This document shows, piece after piece, positions 12,087 to 22,229 of a stretch of 64,000 nucleotides of DNA. Source of the stretch: Anisus vortex. Lineage: Eukaryota > Mollusca > Gastropoda > Planorbidae. The stretch covers positions 14,169,132 through 14,233,131 of the forward strand of contig OX421497.1 of NCBI GenBank assembly GCA_949126835.1, written 5' to 3'. The position numbers and the translations under genes are program-made. Position 1 is the stretch's first letter. Each line of letters opens with the position of its first letter. The notes beneath the pieces are model-generated. The model ran no database searches. It was given only the letters and a program-made list of their open reading frames with translations, and had not been told where the DNA came from.

Positions 12087-12490
12087 CAAGTCTAAATTGC
12101 CCGGTGTTAAGTCTAAATTGCCCGGTGTTAAGTCTCAACTGCCCGGTGTTAAGTCTAAATTGCCCTGTTTTAAGTTTAAATTGCCCGGTGTTAAGTCTAA
12201 ATTGCCCGGTGTTAAGTCTAAACTGCCCGGTGTTAAGTCTAAATTGCCATGTGTTAAGTCTAAATTGCCCGGTGTTAAGTCTAAATTGCCATGTGTTAAG
12301 TCTAAATTGCCCTGTGTTAAGTCTAAATTGCCCCGTGTTAAGTCTAAATTGCCCCGTGTTAAGTCTAAATTGCCCCGTGTTAAGTCTAAATTGCCCTGTG
12401 TTAAGTCTAAATTGCCCCGTGTTAAGTCTAAATTGCCCGGTGTTAAGTCTAAAATGCCCGGGGTTGCTCGTAGATTTGCAATCTTTTTTT
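12087..12490. repeat. 21-bp minisatellite made of a Helitron-like terminus
   Basis: About 18 copies of a 21-bp unit reading aagtctaaattgcccggtgt plus t, with third-site variants (gccctgt, gccccgt, gccatgt). The last unit runs into gcccggggttgctcg, then tagatttgcaatc and a T run. The same order is seen at 8889-8930 (aaattgcccggcattgctcg then tagatttacaatc). The unit therefore corresponds to the 3' end and hairpin half of the Helitron-like family on its minus strand. The open frames of 129 and 149 codons are by-products. Confidence 0.85.
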
Positions 12491-12893
12491 TAAAAAGTAA
12501 TATTACTAGTTACTGTGTGTATGCTCGTTTAGGTAGCACCACGTAGCATTAGGGCCTACTGACGTTTGTAAAAGCGCTTGTTAAGTATAGCTGCAGATGT
12601 GAATTACTAGATGCAGCGCTTTTTTTTTTTAAATAAACCCATTTGATAGTAAATATAGCATATAGCTAGTGTGTCGATCTGAACTTATAAAGCCACAGAT
12701 GAACAGCTGATCTATATGTGTGAGAACAGTTCCATCGTAAACTCTATTAAATAAAAGGCCTAAGTGCTGAATTGAAAAATAGCATCAGCACATTCACCGT
12801 GTGCTTCTATAGTCAAACTAATGTACCGGTATATTTAAACTATATTTTGGAACTAGTAGGCCATAGTTAGTATTTCGATTAACAGATCACGGG

Positions 12894-13095
12894 AAGCCGG
12901 CTGGTCCTGCTGTTAGATCACCGGACTGTCAACCAAAGACCAACTGACACGTCGCAGGTTCTATCCCTGCCACCGACCGATCCCTGTCACCCTGCAGGAG
13001 TTTTGGGACTAGTGGACATAATAATCTTCTAGAGCGCACTGAGCATGCTAAAATAGTACGGATGGAAGGATAAATAACCATTATTATTATTATTA
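12894..13095 (+). mobile_element. SINE-1 (tRNA-derived head, L2-like tail)
   Basis: The head gccggctggtcctgctgtta to ggttctatccctgcc (12957-12972) resembles a tRNA, with a B box ggttctatccc. It is followed by a family body (ccgaccgatccctgtcaccc, ttttgggactagtgg). The tail, agagcgcactgagcatgct then ggatggaaggataaat and ATT repeats, matches the 3' UTR end of the L2-like LINE copies at 573 and 29614 read on their minus strand. SINEs of this design are known to borrow the reverse transcriptase of the LINE whose tail they share. Confidence 0.85.
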
Positions 13096-13300
13096 TATAT
13101 GATACCATGTTAAAAAAATCCAATGTTGTTGTCTGTTTTCCTGCATGGTGGAATGATCAGACCTAGTTTCAGGCTTTTGCCGCGGGTGTGGACAGTGTTG
13201 CGAAATGTGCTTTGAATTCTTAAGAGTCCAGTTCTACGTGGGCTTTCAGCATTGATTTCTATCTTTAATTTGGATGCTAAATACCAACCAGATGATTTTA

Positions 13301-13301
<1 letters not shown>

Positions 13302-13331
<30 letters not shown>
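13302..13331. repeat. (TA)n microsatellite, left flank of LINE
   Basis: About 15 TA dinucleotides immediately next to the 3' end of the RTE-like fragment. Confidence 0.95.
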
Positions 13332-13333
<2 letters not shown>

Positions 13334-14433
13334 TTGGCTCCATAGTCTCGAAAGACGATTAGATTTGCGCTCCTGTGATTTGGCCAGCCCTGCAAAATTG
13401 ACTGTGTCTGTGGAGACCTATCCTTGAGAGACAGGCTCTATCGCATCTCTGGCACTTGAAAGCTGGACCGTTGGAGATTGTTAGGGGCAGCCTACATTTC
13501 TTCGTTGCTCGTTTAGCCTCCGCCATAAGGCGACGTTTGCCCTCTGCCGCATTTATACCGGTATGTAAGGTGCCTCTCCAACTATTTCTGTGCTGAGCAA
13601 AGTTCTCCCAGTTTCCGACCTCTACATCTGTAGCCTTTAGGTCACGTTTGCAGACGTCCTTGAACCTGAGTTGGGGGTGGCCGGTAGCTCTCTTGCCTTC
13701 CGCGAGCTCAGCATATAGCAGGTCTTTTGGGATTCGCCCATCCTCCATCCTGGAAACATGGCCAAGCCACCGAAGACGTCGTTGGCGAAGGAGAGTGATC
13801 ATGCTAGGCATGTTAGCCCGTTGCAAGACCTCGTTGTTTGTTATGCGGTCCTTCCAAGATATCCCAAGTATGCGTCTGAGGCAGCGCATGTGGAAAGAAG
13901 AGAGTCTCTTTTCTTGCGAGAAAGTTTCGCTGGCGTACAGGAGAGTGCTGATCACACATGCACGATAGACAGCTATTTTTGTACTAATAGACAGAATCTT
14001 GTTGGCCATACTCTTTGCGTTAGCCTGGATAAAGTCGCGGAAGCCTTGCCAATTCTCCTGCTGATTTCTGTGTCCAGTGATAGATCGGTGGTGATGGTGG
14101 AGCCAAGGTATGTGAACTGATCAACAACATCTAATTTGGTACCGTTGATGTATATGTTGGGTGGGTCAGCTCCTTGAACCATCACGTTGGTCTTTCTTAT
14201 ACTAATTGTTAGACCAAAATCTTGGCAGGTCTTGGAGAAGCGGTCCATCAAGGATTGTAGCTCCTCCTCAGTGTGTGTGACAAAGGCGGCGTCATCCGCG
14301 AACAACAAGTCTTTGACTGTTCCTCTGCGGATTTTTCGCCTTGCCCTTAGCCTGGACAATCTGAAAAGCCCTCCGTCTGACAGGGTGTGCAAGTAAATCC
14401 CCTCCCTGGATTCTCTAAAGGCATTGTTTAGCA
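13332..14433 (-). mobile_element. RTE-like LINE fragment between TA tracts
   Basis: On the minus strand the fragment starts mid reverse transcriptase at the TA tract 14434-14474 and ends with tttcgagactatggagccaa at the TA tract 13302-13331. The presence of TA repeats on both sides fits insertion into a TA microsatellite. Only the C-terminal half of the protein is present. Confidence 0.8.
13359..14430 (-). pseudogene. LINE RT C-terminal half, frameshifted
   Basis: This is the end of an endonuclease-reverse transcriptase polyprotein. The first part (14430 to about 14003) reads LHTLSDGGLF and then KDLLFADDAAFVTH, which is the catalytic ADD motif C, followed by FTYLGSTITTDLS. The second part (14009-13359, 216 codons) reads ILSISTKIAVYRACVISTLL, LRWLGHVSRMEDGRIPKDLL and a terminal zinc-binding motif CQRCDRACLSRIGLHRHSQF plus C. 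The two parts are in different frames that overlap around 13975-14009. Homology crosses from one to the other at RVW/ANKILS, so a single-base indel has broken the frame. The first residues of the upstream open frame (a Tyr/Ile run) are just translated TA repeat. The order and the C-terminal finger fit RTE-like families; I am unsure of the exact clade. Confidence 0.83.
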
Positions 14434-14474
14434 ATATATATATATATATATATATATAAATATATATATATATT
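14434..14474. repeat. (TA)n microsatellite, right flank of LINE
   Basis: An AT dinucleotide tract of about 40 bases with one aaat interruption, touching the 5'-truncated end of the LINE fragment. Confidence 0.95.
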
Positions 14475-14921
14475 AACATATTAACAATGTTAAAACTAAC
14501 CTTTAAAATTCAATATAAAAAATGCGTTATGATAAAATTCGGCTGTAAATCTTGCCGAAGGGTGTAAATTATTTTTGCCGTTTCTAGCCGATTGTGGTTT
14601 TATTTTAGACTTGGCAACACTGAACCCAAATTAAGTGGTTAGGTTGGTTCTACGAGTCCACATTTGCCGCCACACTGTACAACCCAACACACCCCTGAAA
14701 TCCACCCCTTTTTAAAATCTCCCATAAATTACAACTAGGTTTTTGTTTGCTGTTTGGTCCATTGTCATATTATTTGCTTTTTGTTTTTTATTGTTCTAGG
14801 CTTTTTTTTTTTTTTTTTCTTCTTTTTTTTGAAACACTCCTTCTTTGTCATGTTCCATTGTATTTGGTATGAAAATGTTGTTTGTTTGGGTGTTATTAAT
14901 AATTCTTTTTGTTTGTTATTG
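14475..14921. other. no gene seen
   Basis: AT-rich DNA with a T run at about 14800-14830. No recognisable gene. Confidence 0.5.
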
Positions 14922-14929
14922 TTCTAAAC

Positions 14930-15959
14930 CATAGGTTCTCAACCTTTTTCGGCTCATCGCCCCCTTTTACAATTTTATTCCGCTCACCGCCCCCCCCACT
15001 CAACTTTCTTTTAGCGCCCCCTCCACCTCCCCTTCCGCACATCTGGACTATAGTTTCCGCAATTTTTTTTAGGGGAACTAGACTTTTTGTGTGATTAATT
15101 ATCTTTAAAAAAACTGAAAAGGAAAAATATTGTAAGAATTGATAGATTAAAAAATTGCCCTAACAAAAGGTTTAAATAAATCAATATTGATGTGAATCGT
15201 TTGCCTGGTGTGTTGCTTATAAATTGTCTATTTTTGTTTCAATTTCGGTTGCAAAAGCCTTAGGTCTAATAATCAGTAATATTTGTTATATTACAAAACA
15301 GAACTTGTTCGGCATCACTATTGAATCTAATATGGAAACATTTTTTAGTTAAAGGGAGATAATTAGCTTACAATTTATAACTTTGAAATGATCAAACTGT
15401 AAAACGTATTTGAAAATTATATAAATATTATATAACTAAAAAATCATATGTATATTTTCAAGCATTACAATAACTACCCAGTTTGTATGATTACTACTTA
15501 TCTATACCGCTTAACAATAGTATACTATGAAATTATACGTCGAAAACGCATTAAGGACATCTCGGTTAAACTGAAATAAAAATATCACTAATATTAGCAG
15601 ATGTTAGGGCGACAGTCCGGTGAATTAACCACAGGACCAGCCGGCCGCACACCATATTTGCCAAATACAGGCCCCTACTTCATCGAAAAGTCATTGCGAT
15701 TCTTTTTTCTTATTAATATAATAATATGTAGGCTTACTGTTGGGGATATCAGATATTTAGCAGCACTTGCGTTAGGTTTACATAACATTTCATTCAAAAC
15801 AAATCGATTCAAATAGCTGAGGTGTTAAAATATATCAGGTACGTTTGTACCGCCCAATTGCCCTTCACCGCCCCGAAATCGCCCCCGGGTATGTCAGCGC
15901 CCCCCTACAGCTTCTCACCGCCCCCCAGGGGGCGATATCGCCCCCGTTGAGAACCTATG
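14930..15959. mobile_element. hAT-type non-autonomous element, 1030 bp, complete
   Basis: Terminal inverted repeats of 14 bases match perfectly: cataggttctcaac at 14930-14943 and gttgagaacctatg at 15946-15959. They are flanked by a perfect 8-bp target duplication, ttctaaac, at 14922-14929 and 15960-15967. An 8-bp duplication is the hAT signature. Subterminal regions are C-rich (cgccccc repeats). The middle is AT-rich and contains ggcatcact followed by aaagggagataattag, a segment shared with two other loci. No transposase frame survives. A SINE-1 head fragment lies inside. Confidence 0.92.
15611..15646 (-). mobile_element. SINE-1 head fragment
   Basis: The minus strand reads ggccggctggtcctgtggtt and then aattcaccggactgtc, the first ~36 bases of the SINE-1 head seen at 12896. 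It lies inside the 1030-bp hAT element, so it is nested or was captured. Confidence 0.65.
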
Positions 15960-15967
15960 TTCTAAAC

Positions 15968-16903
15968 AATGGTTTTTGCAAGAATTATGGCCCAAACATT
16001 GTTCAATGTGAATGTGTTTGCGTATGTGTTGTGTGTGTAATTGGCATTGTTGTAGTTGTGGCCTTTTTACTCAATGTTTGTGTGTATTAAAATTCTTTCG
16101 CCTTTGTTTAGTTCTACTCTTAGCCAGCCATTATCTAACCCTTGTTTAAAATTTAAATTTATAATAATAATACATCCACACATATTTCTTATTATCAGAA
16201 TGGTGCATTCGTGTGGTTTGGGGGGGGGGGGGGCGAAACTTACTTTAACATTTTAAGTTCTTGGTTTTTTTTTTCCAGTCGTTTTGTCACCAAGACATTT
16301 TGCTTTGTGTAGTTCCAGGTGGGATCATATTACATGGAATTTTACCTTTGTCGTCTTTTTTATTTCAAACCTTCGGTCTGTTTGTGAAGACATTGAGTGG
16401 GCGGACATCCACCACCACCGCCCCCTTTTTCTTTTCATATTGTCACACTCATTTTTTACAGTTATTCCACTCACATAAATGTACGTTGTCATTTTTTTTT
16501 TTTTTTTTTTTTTTTTTGTGGGTTTTCCAGCAGCATCACATATAGTCACCACTTCGTCCCATTACGAGCTGATTTAATCATCGAATGTTTTGCTTGACAA
16601 AGTTTACGACCAAATCTTTTTAAATAGCAGAACAATATTAAAAAAAAACAACAACACTAGGAATATATCATTCGCATCAAAACATCATATGAAAAAAAAT
16701 GTGTTGCTCTACACTCTACAGTCACTACACAAACATCATATGAAAAAAATGTGTTGCTCTCCAGTCACTACACAAACCAACCATCCTCCCTTTTCTTTCA
16801 CATTTTCTCCTGAATGTTTTTTTTCCACTCAAATCTTAATTTCTACTTCTTAGTTTACGTCAGATTCCTTGTATACAAGTTGTTGTTTTAATAAATATCC
16901 AAT
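15968..16903. other. no gene seen; homopolymers and a short duplication
   Basis: It contains a G13 run near 16210, a T run near 16491-16517 and the short duplication listed next. Short open frames cross the T and G runs and look spurious. Confidence 0.5.
16682..16777. repeat. tandem duplication, about 50 bp twice
   Basis: acatcatatgaaaaaaa then tgtgttgctctac/ccag and agtcactacacaa occurs twice in direct order (about 16682-16732 and 16733-16777). The second copy is a few bases shorter. Confidence 0.88.
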
Positions 16904-17830
16904 TGTGGCAGGGCACAAGGATGGCGTAATGTAGGTCCCAGGTTGGAATCCTAGTGAAGTTAAGTAAAGGCTAGGATGTATCCCTGAAGTTAAGTAAAGG
17001 CTAGGATGTATCCCTGAAGTTAAGTAAAGGCTAGGATGTATCCCTGAAGTTAAGTAAAGGCTAGGATGTATCCCTGAAGTTAAGTGAAGGCTAGGATGTA
17101 TACCTGAAGTTAAGTAAAGGCTAGGATGTATCCCTGAAGTTAAGTGAAGGCTAGGATGTATACCTGAAGTTAAGTGAAGGCTAGGATGTATCACTGAAGT
17201 TAAGTAAAGGCTAGGATGTATACCTGAAGTTAAGTAAAGGCTAGGATGTATCCCTGAAGTTAAGTAAAGGCTAGGATGTATCCCTGAAGTTAAGTGAAGG
17301 CTAGGATGTATACCTGAAGTTAAGTAAAGGCTAGGATGTATCCCTGAAGTTAAGTAAAGGCTAGGATGTATCCCTGAAGTTAAGTAAAGGCTAGGATGTA
17401 TCCCTGAAGTTAAGTAAAGGCTAGGATGTATCCCTGAAGTTAAGTGAAGGCTAGGATGTATACCTGAAGTTAAGTAAAGGCTAGGATGTATCCCTGAAGT
17501 TAAGTAAAGGCTAGGATGTATACCTGAAGTTAAGTAAAGGCTAGGATGTATCCCTGAAGTTAAGTCAAGGCTAGGATGTATACCTGAAGTTAAGTAAAGG
17601 CTAGGATGTATCCCTGAAGTTAAGTAAAGGCTAGGATGTATCCCTGAAGTTAAGTAAAGGCTAGGATGTATCCCTGATTCTGGACGGTGTCCCTTAGTTT
17701 ACACATTTCTGATAGGTGGGTACTTGACAATAGTTAGGGATAAGTATAAGGCGGCTGGACATTGTGTTGGGCCACACTTTCCCTTGTAAGACATGGCTCT
17801 TTAGATCAATATGGTCTGAAATGGAAACTT
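16904..17830 (+). mobile_element. SINE-2 copy expanded by an internal minisatellite
   Basis: The left part has gtcccaggttggaatccta, a diverged B-box region. The right part (17677-17830) has tccctgattctggacggtgt, aaggcggctggacattgtg, gggccacactttccc and agatcaatatggtctgaa. These match in order the intact SINE-2 copies at 43931 and 62311. Between them the SINE body is replaced by a 30-bp array that begins and ends in SINE sequence. Confidence 0.82.
16950..17676. repeat. 30-bp minisatellite within SINE-2
   Basis: About 24 copies of a 30-bp unit containing tgaagttaagtaaaggctag then gatgta and tMcc. Variation is limited to aagtAaagg/aagtGaagg and gtatCcc/gtatAcc. The first and last units grade into the SINE body, so the unit was derived from it. 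The minus-strand open frame of 114 codons is an artefact of a unit of ten codons. Confidence 0.95.
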
Positions 17831-17862
17831 ACATACACTCACTAAATACACATACATACACT

Positions 17863-17985
17863 CAGGGGCGAAGCCACCGGTAGGGGTGGGGGGGGGGGCT
17901 AAAAATGTGGTACACGTTTTGAATGCAAAATTTCAGCTCTCCCCCCCCCCCACCTCCCTCGACAAACATCCTGGCTCCGCCCCTG
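17863..17985. mobile_element. short hAT-like MITE, 123 bp
   Basis: The ends are caggggcgaagcca (17863-17876) and tggctccgcccctg (17972-17985), inverted repeats that match at 13 of 14. The flanks catacact and catacaca could be an eroded 8-bp target duplication. The interior is a G run and a C run. A related copy lies at 51629-51751. Confidence 0.68.
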
Positions 17986-18352
17986 CATACACACCCATGC
18001 ACATAACCAGTTAAAACTTGAGCCAACCTCATGTCTACCATTGGCCAATCTTGTATCATCTGTCCCCCACAGCTGTGGTGATGCTCTTTCTGTCGCGTGT
18101 CAAGGCTATAGCAGACATTGGGCCAGACATTTAATACTTTCATTAGAAATCTTGGGCGCCGTTAAAAAGAAGAAAAAAAAACATCACTGGAAAAGGGCAA
18201 CGGTAAATATAACAAAGTCAACGATATGGAAAATGAAATAATGTCACTACAAAATTTTCAAAGAGGTTAAAAATTGATAGCAAAAACAGAGAAGATTATG
18301 TTGTTATTATATACATTTATTTATTATATATTGACTTCTAAATGAATGTCAG
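17986..18352. other. no gene seen
   Basis: Short unique stretch between the MITE and the arrays. A 66-codon frame at 18041 has no recognisable features. Confidence 0.5.
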
Positions 18353-20050
18353 TTATATATATATATATATATATAGCCTACACAGAGATAGATAGATGGA
18401 CAGACACATATAGGCCTACATATATATGTATTTATAGATAGATGGATAGACACATATAGGCCTACATATATATGTATTTATAGATAGATGGATAGACACA
18501 TATAGGCCTACATATATATGTATTTATAGATAGATGGATAGACACATATAGGCCTACATATATATGTATTTATAGATAGATGGATAGACACATATAGGCC
18601 TACATATATATGTATTTATAGATAGATGGATAGACACATATAGGCCTACATATATATGTATTTATAGATAGATGGATAGACACATATAGGCCTACATATA
18701 TATGTATTTATAGATAGATGGACAGACACATATAGGCCTACATATATATGTATTTATAGATAGATGGACAGACACATATAGGCCTACATATATATGTATT
18801 TATAGATAGATGGATAGACACATATAGGCCTACATATATATGTATTTATAGATAGATGGATAGACACATATAGGCCTACATATATATGTATTTATAGATA
18901 GATGGATAGACACATATAGGCCTACATATATATGTATTTATAGATAGATGGATAGACACATATAGACCTACATATATATGTATTTATAGATAGATGGATA
19001 GACACATATAGGCCTACATATATATGTATTTATAGATAGATGGATAGACACATATAGGCCTACATATATATGTATTTATAGATAGATAGATAGACACATA
19101 TAGGCCTACATATATATGTATTTATAGATAGATGGATAGACACATGTAGGCCTACATATATATGTATTTATAGATAGATGGATAGACACATATAGGCCTA
19201 CATATATATGTATTTATAGATAGATGGACAGACACATATAGGCCTACATATATATGTATTTATAGATAGATGGATAGACACATATAGGCCTACATATATA
19301 TGTATTTATAGATAGATGGATAGACACATATAGACCTACATATATATGTATTTATAGATAGATGGATAGACACATATAGGCCTACATATATATGTATTTA
19401 TAGATAGATGGATAGACACATATAGGCCTACATATATATGTATTTATAGATAGATGGACAGACACATATAGGCTTACATATATATGTATTTATAGATAAA
19501 TGGATAGACACATATAGGCCTACATATATATGTATTTATAGATAGATGGATAGACACATATAGGCCTACATATATATGTATTTATAGATAGATGGATAGA
19601 CACATATAGGCCTACATATATATGTATTTATAGATAGATGGACAGACACATATAGGCCTACATATATATGTATTTATAGATAGATGGACAGACACATATA
19701 GGCCTACATATATATGTATTTATAGATAGATGGACAGACACATATAGGCCTACATATATATGTATTTATAGATAGATGGATAGACACATATAGGCCTACA
19801 TATATATGTATTTATAGATAGATGGATAGACACATATAGGCCTACATATATATGTATTTATAGATAGATGGATAGACACATATAGGCCTACATATATATG
19901 TATTTATAGATAGATGGATAGACACATATAGGCCTACATATATATGTATTTATAGATAGATGGATAGACACATATAGGCTTACATATATATGTATTTATA
20001 GATAGATGGACAGACACATATAGGCCTACATATATATGTATTTATAGATA
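18353..20050. repeat. 46-bp satellite array
   Basis: After a short TA tract (18353-18374) come about 36 copies of a 46-bp unit containing tagatagatggatagacaca, tataggcctaca and tatatatgtattta. The main polymorphism is ggaTag/ggaCag. Each unit has two palindromes, taggccta and catatatatg, so single strands could fold. Confidence 0.95.
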
Positions 20051-20100
20051 GATGGATAGATAGATATGTAGGCCAATATATAGATACAGAGATGGATAGA

Positions 20101-21415
20101 TAATTGTATTTATATATGTGATGTATATAGATATAATTGTATTTGTATATGTGATGTATATAGATATAATTGTATTTATATATGTGATGTATATAGATAT
20201 AATTGTATTTATATATGTGATGTATATAGATATAATTGTATTTATATATGTGATGTATATAGATATAATTGTATTTATATATGTAATATATATAGATATA
20301 ATTGTATTTATATATGTAATGTATATAGATATAATTGTATTTATATATGTGATGTATATAGATATAATTGTATTTATATATGTGATGTATATAGATATAA
20401 TTGTATTTATATATGTGATGTATATAGATATAATTGTATTTATATATGTGATGTATATAGATATAATTGTATTTATATATATGATGTATATAGATATAAT
20501 TGTATTTATATATGTGATGTACATAGATATAATTGTATTTATATATGTGATATATATAGATATAATTTTATTTATATATGTGATGTACATAGATATAATT
20601 GTATTTATATATGTGATATACATAGATATAATTGTATTTATATATGTGATGTATATAGATATAATTGTATTTATATATGTGATGTATATGGATATAATTG
20701 TATTTATATATGTGATGTATATAGATATAATTGTATTTATATATGTGATGTATATAGATATAATTGTATTTATATATGTGATGTATATAGATATAATTGT
20801 ATTTATATATGTGATGTGTATAGATATAATTGTATTTATATATGTGATGTATACAGATATAATTGTATTTATATATGTGATGTATATAGATATAATTGTA
20901 TTTATATGCGTGATGTATATAGATATAATTGTATTTATATATGTGATGTATATAGATATAATTGTATTTATATATGTGATGTATATAGATATAATTGTAT
21001 TTATATATGTGATGTATATAGATATAATTGTATTTATATATGTGATGTATATAGATATAATTGTAATTTATATATGTGATGTATATAGATATAATTGTAT
21101 TTATATATGTGATGTATATAGATATAATTGTATTTATATATGTGATGTATATAGATATGATTGTATTTATATATGTGATGTATATAGATATAATTGTATT
21201 TATATATGTGATGTACATAGATATAATTGTATTTATATATGTGATGTACATAGATATAATTGTATTTATATATGTGATGTATATGGATATAATTGTATTT
21301 ATATATGTGATGTATATGGATATAATTGTATTTATATATGTGATGTACATAGATATAATTGTATTTATATATGTGATGTATATAGATATAATTGTATTTG
21401 TATATGTGATGTACT
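20101..21415. repeat. 33-bp satellite array
   Basis: About 40 copies of a 33-bp unit, tgatgtatatagatataatt then gtatttatatatg, with scattered transitions such as gtaCatag and gtataTgga and one extra base near 21065. It directly follows the 46-bp array. Eleven-codon periodicity yields open frames of up to 434 codons on both strands; none is a plausible protein. Confidence 0.96.
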
Positions 21416-21840
21416 GTTATAAAATGCATGTAGTAAATATATAACAATATATTGTTGCTTAAGTTTAGTAGATGTAAAAAAAATGTAAATAGTGTAACGA
21501 TACCGACCAATTATGATGACGAAAATAGACATTCTTGCGCAGAGAAGTTGTCTATTACTAAAATAAGTAGACTAGATCAGCATTCAATGCATGACACGTT
21601 TATCTAATCTTCTAGACTCAATCGGCCCGTCGTGTCAAGACTGACATGACACACGGAAACATAAATTACATAAATTATTATAGCTACAGGGGAGAGAGAG
21701 ACTTGCACAGGCGTCTTAATTGAAGAAGAGATTGATATAGACAGGCCCTTTTGGAATATGGATGTTGGACGGAAAAGTGTGGGGGGGGGGCATAATCGAT
21801 GTAATGATAAATGACTGGGTTGTTTAATTGTTTAATATCA
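21416..21840. other. no gene seen; left flank of the LINE
   Basis: Unique AT-rich DNA ending in a G10 run near 21781. The LINE's 5' boundary lies somewhere between about 21790 and 21870 and cannot be fixed exactly. Confidence 0.45.
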
Positions 21841-22172
21841 TGTGAATATGAGATTGAGATTGGTGGAGCAAATAAACCTGGAAATGCGCGTAGACGACTA
21901 AATAATAGACCAGTGGTAGAGATCATTAAACCGTGGGTGCAAACTAAATCTAAGAACTATTTTGAAATGGTAGAAAAGCAAAACAAAAACAGCATAAATC
22001 TGAAACTAGACGAATTACTAGAAAGAAGTGACCTTTGTAACTCCCCTGAAAACAAAAAACAAGAAATAAATAACATAGTAGAGGAAATAAATAAAATATT
22101 AACACAATCTGCAACTGAAATATTTGGCACAAATCGATACCCTAATGATAAAAATAACCTAAGAAAAAAAAA
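21841..22172 (+). pseudogene. LINE pre-RT segment in another frame
   Basis: Codons read through the region between the lost endonuclease and the RT, for example EIIKPWVQTKSKNYFEMVEK and NNIVEEINKILTQSATEIF, ending at NNLRKK. At the A-run 22161-22172 the homologous reading shifts to the frame of the RT ORF, where the next residues are KPWFTLICRQKRR and KARR, then the MNSTLK that begins the annotated ORF. A one-base slip in the A-run therefore broke one original ORF. Confidence 0.7.
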
Positions 22173-22229
22173 CCCTGGTTTACACTTATATGTAGACAAA
22201 AACGAAGATTATACCTTAAAGCAAGAAGA

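Noticed and set aside
13648..14120. Forward frames opposite the RTE-like fragment
   Set aside because: Shadow frames of the minus-strand RT pseudogene.
20042..21510. Open frames of up to 434 codons (Tyr/Ile/Val repeats) on both strands
   Set aside because: They result from the 33-bp period of an AT-rich satellite.
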